The translations under genes and the position numbers were made by a program. 8,077 bases of DNA. Source: Cyanobacteriota bacterium. Its GTDB lineage: Bacteria > Cyanobacteriota > Cyanobacteriia > Phormidesmidales > Phormidesmidaceae. The stretch covers positions 1 to 8,077 of the forward strand of contig JAIXUR010000589.1 of NCBI GenBank assembly GCA_027483425.1, in the 5' to 3' direction. Shown one piece after another: positions 1 through 5,710 of this stretch (its first letter is position 1; each line of letters begins with the position of its first letter). The notes beneath the pieces were generated by a model, which ran no database searches, was not told the origin of the DNA, and worked only from the letters and a program-made list of their open reading frames with translations.

Positions 1-46
1 CAAAGTTCAAAGTTCAAAGTTCAAAGTTCAAAGTTCAAAGTTCAAA
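1..46. repeat. Heptanucleotide tandem repeat, (CAAAGTT)n
   Basis: Six perfect tandem copies of CAAAGTT fill 1-42 and a partial seventh (CAAA) runs into an A-run up to position 50. The array is cut by the window edge, so its true length is unknown. Read on the minus strand the unit is TTTGAAC, one base different from the TTTGAAT unit found after cobU near 6886-6902. Short heptanucleotide arrays of this kind (STRR) are known in filamentous cyanobacteria. The array lies downstream of ftsY and carries no recognisable gene. Confidence 0.95.
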
Positions 47-101
47 AAAACAAAACGAGAACTGACCTGGGGGAGTTGAGTCAGGCCCATTTTGTCGTTT
101 G
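44..101 (-). terminator. Possible rho-independent terminator after ftsY
   Basis: Fifteen bases past the ftsY stop codon a nested inverted repeat begins. The outer arms are AAACGA (53-58) with TCGTTT (96-101), the inner arms CTGAC (62-66) with GTCAG (80-84), and the apical loop is 13 nt. Read on the minus strand, the inner hairpin is followed by a T-rich run (CGTTTTGTTTTTTT, 57 down to 44). That arrangement resembles an intrinsic terminator for the DUF502-nusB-ftsY transcript, but the inner stem has only five pairs and is weak. The T-run also merges into the heptamer repeat, so the similarity may be partly accidental. Confidence 0.4.
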
Positions 102-115
102 AGGGGTTGAATGCG

Positions 116-1756
116 TTAGCCGCTCAGGAGGGCTTCGACAAACTCGTAGCTGGAGAAGGGGCGTAAATCTTCAATACCTTCTCCTGCACCGATGAAGCGG
201 ATCGGCAGGCCCAGCTGCTCGACGACGGCCAGGGCGACGCCGCCCTTGGCGGTGCCGTCGAGTTTGGTGAGCACTACGCCGCTGAGGTTGGCGGCGGCGG
301 CAAAGACTTCGGCCTGGCGCAGGCCGTTTTGGCCCAGGGTGGCATCGAGTACCAGCAGAGCTTCGACCCGGGCTTCGGGGGCTTGTTTATCGACGATGCG
401 GCGGATCTTCGCCAGCTCGTCCATCAGGTTCTTTTTGTTTTGCAGGCGTCCGGCGGTATCGACCAGCAGCAGCTCGATGTGGCGGGATTTGGCGGCGGCG
501 ATCGCATCGTAGACCACCGCCGCTGGGTCAGTATTCTGCCCTGGGTTGGCAATCACCTCTACGCCACTGCGGCTGCCCCAGGTCTTGACCTGCTCCACAG
601 CGGCGGCCCGAAAGGTATCGGCGGCGGCGATCAGCGTGGGGTAGCCCGACTTGGTGGCGATGTGGGCCAGCTTGCCAATGGTGGTGGTTTTGCCCGCCCC
701 GTTGACCCCGGTCATCAGCCAGATGCTGAAGCCGCCTTTCTCGGGGGTAAAGGTGAGGTTGTGGGAGTCGGCCAGGGGGGCATCGAGCATGGCCCGCAGG
801 ATCGACTTGAGGTAGGCGATCGCCTGATCGGGGGGCAGCACCTCCTGGCGCAGGCGGGTTTGCAGCGCCTCAATGACTTTGTCGGTGGCGGCGACCCCCA
901 CATCGGCCTGTAGTAGCAGGGCCTCAATTTCCATTACCGCGTCGTCGTTGAGGGGCCCCTGGCCGACAATGGCCTTGAGCTGGTTGACCAAGCTCAGACG
1001 GGTTTTGTTCAGCCCCTGGCGCAGCTTATTCAGCCAGGTAATTTCTTCGGCGGAAATATCGTCGGGTCGTCGCCCCTGGGCCGCCAGCACTTCCGCTGAC
1101 CAGAGAAAGGCCTCGTCTAGGTTGATGTCCGGCAGGATCAACTCGGGGGGAGCGGCGGCCGCAACGACCACCGGCTTGGGTTCGGGCTCGGGCTCCACAA
1201 TGGCGGTGGCTTCGAGCTGGGCCAGGCGCTGCTGGCGTTCGGCCTCGGGCTGGGCCCAGAAGGGGCGGGGGGCAGTGGGTTCTGGGGTGGGCTCTGGGGT
1301 GGCTTCTGGGGTGGTTTCTGGGGCGGAGGTGGCGGTCTCAAGACTTGCCGCTACGGACGATTCCGCCTGCTCAGGCAGGGCGGCGGGGGCTGGCTCTGCG
1401 GCTTCAGCATCAGGGACGGTGGCTGGGGCAGCGATCGCCGCCCCAGCCGTCTGAACAGGGGCCTCAACCAATGCCTCAATAGGTGTCTCGGCGGGCTCAG
1501 GAGCCACCGCGTCTGGGGCGGGAGCGCTCTCTTCAGGTGCCTCGGGCTTAGCCTCGGCCTGCTGCTTCTGGATATTTTGGTAGGCGGCCTTGGCCCACTT
1601 TAGGTAGTCGTCTGACGATAGCTGTGGGCTGGCGGTCTCGGATGCTTTGGCCGGGGCCGGAGCGTTGGTCTCCGCAGGGGAATCAGGGCGGTTAGCGTCA
1701 GCATCGGCGCTGTCAGATTTGTCGAAACTGCGCTGAAACCAATTGAACCCAGCCAT
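116..1756 (-). CDS. ftsY: Signal recognition particle receptor FtsY
   Basis: SRP-receptor GTPase that docks SRP-ribosome complexes at the membrane so that membrane proteins are inserted co-translationally. The 546-residue product has a complete C-terminal NG domain. The helical N region lies around 240-330. G1 is GVNGAGKTT (350-358), G2 DTFRAAA (380-386), G3 DTAGR (433-437), G4 TKLDG (497-501) and the closing loop GAGE (523-526). Residues 12-235 are an acidic, Ala/Pro/Glu-rich A domain of low complexity, with four xxPE tetrapeptides at about 145-160. The start MAGFNWFQRS fits the N-terminus I recall for cyanobacterial FtsY, and AAGG lies about 10 nt upstream of the ATG. There is no transmembrane helix, so membrane contact is probably through the N-terminus and A domain. 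It is the last gene of the DUF502-nusB-ftsY group, 147 bp after nusB. Confidence 0.97.
   Translation of the reverse strand: MAGFNWFQRSFDKSDSADADANRPDSPAETNAPAPAKASETASPQLSSDDYLKWAKAAYQNIQKQQAEAKPEAPEESAPAPDAVAPEPAETPIEALVEAPVQTAGAAIAAPATVPDAEAAEPAPAALPEQAESSVAASLETATSAPETTPEATPEPTPEPTAPRPFWAQPEAERQQRLAQLEATAIVEPEPEPKPVVVAAAAPPELILPDINLDEAFLWSAEVLAAQGRRPDDISAEEITWLNKLRQGLNKTRLSLVNQLKAIVGQGPLNDDAVMEIEALLLQADVGVAATDKVIEALQTRLRQEVLPPDQAIAYLKSILRAMLDAPLADSHNLTFTPEKGGFSIWLMTGVNGAGKTTTIGKLAHIATKSGYPTLIAAADTFRAAAVEQVKTWGSRSGVEVIANPGQNTDPAAVVYDAIAAAKSRHIELLLVDTAGRLQNKKNLMDELAKIRRIVDKQAPEARVEALLVLDATLGQNGLRQAEVFAAAANLSGVVLTKLDGTAKGGVALAVVEQLGLPIRFIGAGEGIEDLRPFSSYEFVEALLSG
1280..1327. repeat. Four tandem 12-bp units inside ftsY
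   Basis: Four near-identical 12-mers, consensus TTCTGGGGTGGN, occupy 1280-1291, 1292-1303, 1304-1315 and 1316-1327. The copies differ at only a few positions, mainly the first and last bases and one T/C. On the coding (minus) strand each unit encodes a tetrapeptide ending in PE, giving SAPE, TTPE, ATPE and PTPE in the A domain of FtsY. The period is a multiple of three, so changes in copy number would keep the frame. Confidence 0.9.
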
Positions 1757-1829
1757 ATCAGAGCTACCTTGCGGACGTTGTTGCGGTTGTGAGGTGTTGC
1801 TGTTGTTAATAGTAAGGCTTTATCCCCGC

Positions 1830-1892
1830 TTGGGAGAGGCGGGGGTGGGTGAGCCCAGCTTGCCCCTGCCCACCCCCGCTATTCCCTCCCAA
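1830..1892 (-). other. Long GC-rich stem-loop between nusB and ftsY
   Basis: GCGGGGGTGGG (1839-1849) pairs perfectly with CCCACCCCCGC (1869-1879), 11 bp around a 19-nt loop. An outer 7-bp stem, TTGGGAG (1830-1836) with CTCCCAA (1886-1892), is separated from it by a 2-nt/6-nt internal loop. The element starts a few bases after the nusB stop codon and ends about 75 nt before the ftsY start. No U-tract follows on the minus strand, so it is not a canonical intrinsic terminator. It could lower read-through into ftsY, protect the upstream mRNA 3' end, or be a processing site. Confidence 0.75.
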
Positions 1893-1903
1893 CCGCAGCC
1901 GGA

Positions 1904-2593
1904 TTAGACTACCGGGCTATCCACTTCTGGCTCGCTGATGCTGACGCCACTGGCCTGCCCGTCACTGGCCTCACCCCCATAGGCCTCCCCACGGCCCACG
2001 ACTCGGCGCAGTACACCATTAATAAAGCGGTAGCCGTCGTCGTCGCTGTAGCGTTTGGCCAGCTCCACGGCCTCGTTGATGGCCACTCGGTCAGGGGTGC
2101 CCAGGTAATTGATTTCGACCACCGCCAGGCGCAAAATGTCGCGGTCGATGCGGGGCAGGCGCTTGAGGCTCCAGGCCACCATGGCTTCATTCAGGATCCC
2201 ATCAACCTCAGTTTGATATTTGGTCGCGTGGCTCAGCAGCTCCAGAGCAAAGGCCTCGATCTCAGACTGGTTGCTGAGGCGAATGAACTCAGGTAGCTCG
2301 ATGGCGTGGGCCAGGCGGTTGATGGCGGCTTGGGTCAGGGTGATCGCGTCCTCCACCATCGCCCGTCCACTCTCCACGTCGCTGGCTAGGATGCCGCTAT
2401 CCACCAGGCGCTGACTGCCTCGTTTAAGCTCATCGGCGGCGGTTTCTAAGGAATCTTTGGCCTCAGCGGTGAGGGTTTGAATCGCGGACAGCAGGAGCTT
2501 CTCAAAGTCTTGGGGAACGAGTTTTTGAGACTTCTCGGAAACCTGGCTGAGGCCTAGTAGGGCCAACTCCCGGGCCATACGGCGAGCTTGCAT
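1904..2593 (-). CDS. nusB: Transcription antitermination factor NusB
   Basis: NusB binds boxA RNA together with NusE (ribosomal protein S10) and supports antitermination of rRNA transcription. The 229-residue product starts MQARRMARELALLGLSQ, matching the family opening (R..ARE.A...LYQ-type), and carries the C-terminal core from about 135 to 200: RLPRIDRDILRLAVVEI, then VAINEAVELAKRYSDDDGYRFINGVL split over 170-195. Many bacterial NusB proteins are near 140 residues. This one has a longer helical middle (about 25-115) and a Gly/Ser/Glu-rich tail (201-229), as is common for cyanobacterial members. GGAG lies 9 nt before the ATG, a good ribosome binding site. The gene begins 30 nt after the DUF502 stop codon, so the two are probably co-transcribed. 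Confidence 0.95.
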   Translation of the reverse strand: MQARRMARELALLGLSQVSEKSQKLVPQDFEKLLLSAIQTLTAEAKDSLETAADELKRGSQRLVDSGILASDVESGRAMVEDAITLTQAAINRLAHAIELPEFIRLSNQSEIEAFALELLSHATKYQTEVDGILNEAMVAWSLKRLPRIDRDILRLAVVEINYLGTPDRVAINEAVELAKRYSDDDGYRFINGVLRRVVGRGEAYGGEASDGQASGVSISEPEVDSPVV

Positions 2594-2623
2594 AGTTGAT
2601 ATCTCCGAGAAACAGGCTATATC

Positions 2624-3478
2624 TTAGCAATCTTCGTCGATCGGCAAGACGGAAAGCTGCTGGGGATACTCCCTCAGATCGGGTAGCTCGGTCGCCAGGT
2701 CAGGGTTGCTCAACCCCAACGAAATGGGTGTAGAGACCTGGCCCTCGTCCACGACCGCCACCACGCGATCGGGAGGAACGGCCGCCGCCAGGTTAGGGCC
2801 GACAATGCCCCCCGACAGGATCAGCTTAAAGGCATCCTCAATGGAGATCGAGAGGTTGACTACGTCGCTTTCGGGTACGATGGCGTACCAGCCGCTGGTG
2901 GGGTTGGGGGTGGTCGGCACAAAAATACTCAGCATTTTGGGGGTACCTGCGGCCGCTGCGGTCATGGCACCGGTGACAAAGGCGATCGCCCAGATGCCCT
3001 TGCGCGGATACTCCACCAGCACCGCCCGCCGAAACCGCGTGCTGGAGTCTTGAAAGACGGTTTGCAACAGCTGTTGCAACGTTTTGTACACCGACCCGGC
3101 CAAGGGAATCGACTCCACCACTTTTTCCCCCACATCCAGCAGCCAACGACCGGCAATATTACGGGCCATCAGGCCAATAATCAAAATTGCTAGCAGGGGC
3201 ACAGACAGCCCAATCAGCAGGTTGATCAGGTCAACCAGTAGGGGGTTGAGATCGTCAAAGGGGGTGAGTTGTTTCGGGAAGCGGGTTAACAGGCGCACCA
3301 CCCAACCCGAGATGGTGATGGTCAGCCAAATGGTGGTCGCCAGGGGAATGATCACCAGGAGCCCGGCAATGAGATCGTTCTTGAGGTCTTGCTTGATCTT
3401 TTGCAGCACAGGTAGCTTGGGGTGATCTTGGCCCGGCAAGGAAGAAGTGTTCAGGGTAGGCAAACCGTTTAAGTCCAT
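2624..3478 (-). CDS. DUF502 family integral membrane protein
   Basis: Conserved membrane protein of the DUF502 family, related to the plant LIKE-COV proteins; its biochemical role is unknown. The 284 residues show two hydrophobic segments, about 36-64 (LIAGLLVIIPLATTIWLTI) and 80-107, followed by the family-typical stretches MARNIAGRWLLDVGE (about 104-118), SIPLAGSVYKT (123-133), VLVEYPRKGIW (153-163), FVPTTPNPTSGWY (186-198) and VVNLSISIEDAFKLILSGG (206-224). The last 55 residues are variable. The ATG has only a weak GGG upstream, but residues 24-45 are conserved enough that the start cannot be far downstream. It is the first gene of the group with nusB and ftsY, an order I recall from many cyanobacteria. 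The name is secure; any function would be a guess. Confidence 0.93.
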   Translation of the reverse strand: MDLNGLPTLNTSSLPGQDHPKLPVLQKIKQDLKNDLIAGLLVIIPLATTIWLTITISGWVVRLLTRFPKQLTPFDDLNPLLVDLINLLIGLSVPLLAILIIGLMARNIAGRWLLDVGEKVVESIPLAGSVYKTLQQLLQTVFQDSSTRFRRAVLVEYPRKGIWAIAFVTGAMTAAAAGTPKMLSIFVPTTPNPTSGWYAIVPESDVVNLSISIEDAFKLILSGGIVGPNLAAAVPPDRVVAVVDEGQVSTPISLGLSNPDLATELPDLREYPQQLSVLPIDEDC

Positions 3479-3589
3479 AATCCCGGGATGCGTCTAGGGA
3501 TAGATGAGGCTACGAAACCAGAGGCTAAAGGTTTTTAAAGTGAAGGTTTAAGTGAAGTATGGCCACCTAGCCACCTAAACTACAAACAT

Positions 3590-3618
3590 TTTATAAATCT
3601 ATTGTAAACATTTGTATA
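3590..3618 (-). promoter_or_regulatory. Candidate sigma-70-type promoter for DUF502-nusB-ftsY
   Basis: On the minus strand TATACA (3618-3613, four of six bases of TTGACA) is separated by exactly 17 bp from TATAAA (3595-3590, five of six bases of TATAAT). Initiation would fall near 3583, giving a leader of about 105 nt before the DUF502 ATG. The surrounding DNA is markedly AT-rich compared with the rest of the window. The octamer AAACATTT occurs twice in direct orientation (3584-3591 and 3606-3613), 22 bp apart, beside or overlapping both hexamers, which could be a regulator site. This is a consensus match only. Confidence 0.5.
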
Positions 3619-3647
3619 GAGAACGGGGTGAGCAGTCGAGATCTCTG

Positions 3648-3751
3648 AGGGTATTCCATCGAGCCAATGTCCCCAGTCCAGGAACCGGAAGCCTCCCGGT
3701 CAGGCAGTTTAGCCTGCTGATCCCTGGACGCGATAATTCCTGGAATACCCT
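3648..3751. other. Branched inverted-repeat element, possible structured RNA
   Basis: Four nested or adjacent helices can be drawn. P1 is an 11-bp perfect stem of AGGGTATTCCA (3648-3658) with TGGAATACCCT (3741-3751). P2 is GTCCAGG (3676-3682) with CCTGGAC (3723-3729). P3 is ACCGG (3684-3688) with CCGGT (3696-3700). P4 is CAGGC (3701-3705) with GCCTG (3712-3716), directly abutting P3. Together they give 28 Watson-Crick pairs in about 104 nt, closed by P1 and branching inside P2. No known family is recognised: the SRP RNA tetraloop motif, riboswitch cores and tRNA features are absent. The strand that is transcribed, if any, cannot be told from the sequence. A small non-autonomous mobile element with 11-bp terminal inverted repeats is an alternative, though no target duplication is seen. 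Confidence 0.6.
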
Positions 3752-3819
3752 TGCCCAGACTCATACTTGCGTTCCCCTATCCTAGGACAAATCGGTAGCG
3801 TGGCTAACATTAAGTCGAC

Positions 3820-3854
3820 GCTTCAGGTCTTGGGATGGGCCTCGGGCCTGAAGC
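3820..3854 (-). other. Stem-loop downstream of mgtE
   Basis: GCTTCAGG (3820-3827) is perfectly complementary to CCTGAAGC (3847-3854), with a 19-nt loop, about 53 nt past the mgtE stop codon. No T-run follows on the minus strand, so it is at best a non-canonical terminator or 3'-end stabiliser for the mgtE message. An 8-bp perfect inverted repeat of this spacing could also arise by chance. Confidence 0.4.
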
Positions 3855-3906
3855 CCTGGATCGGAAACCGTTTATGCCGTCCTGGTGGCCCAGATTGGGT
3901 CGGTTC

Positions 3907-5304
3907 CTAGGCAAGCCCCAGCAGGTAGCGGGCCAGGTTGAGGTAAAGCAATACCCCCAGCACGTCCACAATGGTGGTGATGAAAGGGGCCGACATGAGC
4001 GCCGGGTCGAAGCCCAGTCGGTCAAACAAAAGGGGCAGGGTGCCCCCAGCGGTGGAGGCCAAAATGGAAATCGCCACCAGGCTAAGGCCCACGGTAAGGG
4101 CAACGGGCAGGCTGCCCTGGAGCAGGTAAGCCCAGCCGGTGACGACGACCCCCAGCATGAGGCCCAGCACGGTGCCGGCGATCGCCTCCCGTCGAATCAC
4201 CGATAGAGCCTGCTTTGAACTAATCTCTTCGGTGTTGAGGCCGCGAATAACCACCGTGGATGACTGTGCCCCCACGTTGCCACCGCTGCCGATTAAGAGG
4301 GGAATAAAGGCGGCCAGGGCCACCACCTCCTGCAAAATGTCCTGCTGACTGCGAATAACGGCGGTGGTGGCGGTGTTGGTGATCAGCAGCACCGAGAGCC
4401 AGACCACCCGCTTGCGGGCGACATCAAACAGGTTTGCCTGAAAGTAGCTTTCGCCGCCGCTCTGGAGCCCCCCCAGGGTATAGATATCTTCGGTGGTTTC
4501 GGCCTCGATCACGTCGATCAGGTCGTCGACGGTGATAATGCCCACCAGGCGGTCTTCGGTGTCGACGACGGGTACCGCCAAAAAGTCGTAGCGCTGCACG
4601 AGTCGGGCCACTTCTTCTTGGTCAGTGTCGGTGCGTACCGAAATGACCTCGCGGGTCATCAGGTCGCCGATAGTTTGTTCGGGCTGGCCGGTGACCAGGT
4701 GCCGCAGCGATAGAATACCGGTCATCCGCCGGGCGGCGTCGGTGACAAATAGGTAATAGATGGTTTCGCTGACGAAGGCGCGACTGCGAATGTAGTCTAG
4801 GGCGCGCAAAATCGTCCAACCCTCTTTTAGCGCCACGTATTCTGGGGTCATAATCCGCCCGGCGGTGCCCGCCGCATAGCCCAGCAGCTGGGCGGTGGCC
4901 TCGCGCTCCTGGGGGCTGAGCTGAGCCAGCAGGCTGCGCACAAATTTGGCGGGCAGTTCGTCGAAGAGCCTAGCCCGGTCGTCGGGGGACATTTTATCGA
5001 CGATATCCAGCACGTCCTGGCGTTTGAAGTCTTCGATCAGGGCCTGCTGCACGCTGGTGTCGAGGTTTTCGTAGACCTCGATCGCTTCGCCCTTGCCCAG
5101 CAGCCGAAAGGCGATCGCCTGCATGGCCTCGGGCAGCCCCTCAATGGCCTCGGCAATATCCGCAGGCTGGACAGGTACCAGTAGCGCCTTGGCCCCTGGC
5201 AAATTGCCCTGCTCTAGGAGCACCTGAAGCTGCGATCGCACGAGCTCTTGCAGCTCCTTGCGATCGATGGCGAGGGTAGTGGGTGTATTTTGCGCTTCAG
5301 TCAA
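3907..5304 (-). CDS. mgtE: Magnesium transporter MgtE
   Basis: Inner-membrane Mg2+ channel/transporter gated by cytosolic magnesium. The 465 residues show the full MgtE order. The helical N domain is about 20-145, including the MSPDDRARLFDELP segment (105-118). A pair of CBS domains follows (about 150-270), containing IMTPEYVAL and VVDTEDRLVGIITVDDLID, the latter at 247-264. A long linker helix precedes the membrane domain of about five helices (300-463). The signature GGNVGAQSST (341-350) and DPALMSAPFITTIVD (433-447) are present; the first Asp of the latter matches the pore Asp of Thermus MgtE. Translation appears to start at TTG (5304-5302): an in-frame TAG lies 30 nt upstream, no ATG or GTG lies between, and the next Met is residue 61, inside the conserved domain. 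The ribosome binding site is weak. Length is normal for the family. Confidence 0.96.
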   Translation of the reverse strand: MTEAQNTPTTLAIDRKELQELVRSQLQVLLEQGNLPGAKALLVPVQPADIAEAIEGLPEAMQAIAFRLLGKGEAIEVYENLDTSVQQALIEDFKRQDVLDIVDKMSPDDRARLFDELPAKFVRSLLAQLSPQEREATAQLLGYAAGTAGRIMTPEYVALKEGWTILRALDYIRSRAFVSETIYYLFVTDAARRMTGILSLRHLVTGQPEQTIGDLMTREVISVRTDTDQEEVARLVQRYDFLAVPVVDTEDRLVGIITVDDLIDVIEAETTEDIYTLGGLQSGGESYFQANLFDVARKRVVWLSVLLITNTATTAVIRSQQDILQEVVALAAFIPLLIGSGGNVGAQSSTVVIRGLNTEEISSKQALSVIRREAIAGTVLGLMLGVVVTGWAYLLQGSLPVALTVGLSLVAISILASTAGGTLPLLFDRLGFDPALMSAPFITTIVDVLGVLLYLNLARYLLGLA

Positions 5305-5450
5305 TGCCTGCGCCCCGGCGATAACAATTGACTATAGTCTAGTGGCCCCTGGTCACCCAGAGAAGGCGCACCCCTAGGATTATTCTCCCAATTCAGGGAA
5401 TAGAGTCTTCTACGGCTGCTGCCTCGACTGGATTGGGCCAACCCTAGGCT

Positions 5451-5479
5451 TAATCAACTATATAATCAACATAATCAAC
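5451..5479. repeat. Three direct copies of TAATCAAC upstream of mgtE
   Basis: The octamer TAATCAAC occurs at 5451-5458, 5463-5470 and 5472-5479, spaced 12 and 9 bp start to start in an AT-rich island. On the minus strand, the sense of mgtE, it reads GTTGATTA. The cluster could be a protein-binding array for either divergent gene. On the minus strand it also makes a 10-codon frame, 5482-5450, reading MVDYVDYIVD, with no ribosome binding site. Confidence 0.6.
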
Positions 5480-5655
5480 CATATAAATGGGGGAATACCC
5501 GCATAACAGGGGGTATCGACTGTTTTGAGCCTAGATTATCCCACCATGGAACCAGCACAGGCTACCGACACCATTATTGACGGTAGATTAGGGCGTCAGG
5601 TGGCTACGCGCCAACCAGGAGCCATCAGGGCCGGTCATTCGTAGTGAGTCATTAG

Positions 5656-5682
5656 TTGATGCGATTCTGGCTGATTTATACT
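5656..5682 (+). promoter_or_regulatory. Weak promoter candidate for the Uma2 gene
   Basis: TATACT (5677-5682) matches five of six bases of the -10 consensus. TTGATG (5656-5661) matches four of six of the -35 consensus, but the 15-bp spacer is short. Transcription would start near 5689, about 22 nt before the ATG at 5711. This is only a consensus match and is uncertain. Confidence 0.3.
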
Positions 5683-5710
5683 GGAATCAACGCCTTGCAG
5701 GTCATTGATC

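Larger units (their letters stand above)
3479..3906. other. 428-bp gap between mgtE and DUF502
   Basis: No credible coding region is seen on either strand. From left to right it holds a degenerate tandem repeat in the DUF502 leader (AAGGTTTTTAAAGTG at 3528-3542 and AAGGTTTAAGTG at 3543-3554), a perfect tandem 8-mer GCCACCTA (3562-3569 and 3570-3577), and an AT-rich promoter-like segment (3581-3618). After these come the palindrome GAGATCTC (3638-3645), the large branched inverted repeat (3648-3751) and a smaller stem-loop past mgtE (3820-3854). The density of structure is high for a spacer of this size. Confidence 0.8.
5305..5704. other. 400-bp divergent spacer between mgtE and the Uma2 gene
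   Basis: No recognisable gene lies here. It contains a triple TAATCAAC repeat (5451-5479) and a small stem-loop, ATACCC (5495-5500) with GGGTAT (5511-5516). There is also the palindrome ACTATAGT (5331-5338) just upstream of mgtE, whose TATAGT could be a -10 element without a convincing -35. A 32-codon plus-strand reading frame (5546-5644) opens with ATG but resembles nothing I know and has no clear ribosome binding site. The nonamer GGAATACCC (5492-5500) also forms the right arm of the branched element on the other side of mgtE (3742-3750). Confidence 0.7.

Noticed and set aside
1..46. CRISPR-like array
   Set aside because: The units are 7 bp, contiguous and without spacers, so this is a simple tandem repeat.
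1138..1341. Proline-rich minus-strand frame within ftsY
   Set aside because: It is a frame-shifted reading of the Ala/Pro/Glu-rich linker, overlapping ftsY entirely, with no independent evidence of coding.
329..1454. Two long plus-strand frames (about 194 and 193 codons) opposite ftsY
   Set aside because: They are antisense shadows of a GC-rich gene with full FtsY motifs. Their composition is low complexity and no family motif or ribosome binding site supports them.
3648..3751. SRP RNA (ffs), 6S RNA or a known riboswitch as identity of the branched fold
   Set aside because: The SRP tetraloop and symmetric-loop motif is not present in the right order, the length is too short for 6S RNA, and no riboswitch core is recognised. 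Left unnamed.
3835..4206. 123-codon plus-strand ORF overlapping the 3' end of mgtE
   Set aside because: It is antisense to the conserved MgtE membrane domain and to the downstream stem-loop, with no family motif.
5546..5644. 32-codon plus-strand ORF upstream of the Uma2 gene
   Set aside because: No recognisable similarity, no clear ribosome binding site, and its size is expected by chance in a 400-bp spacer. Noted in the spacer entry only.
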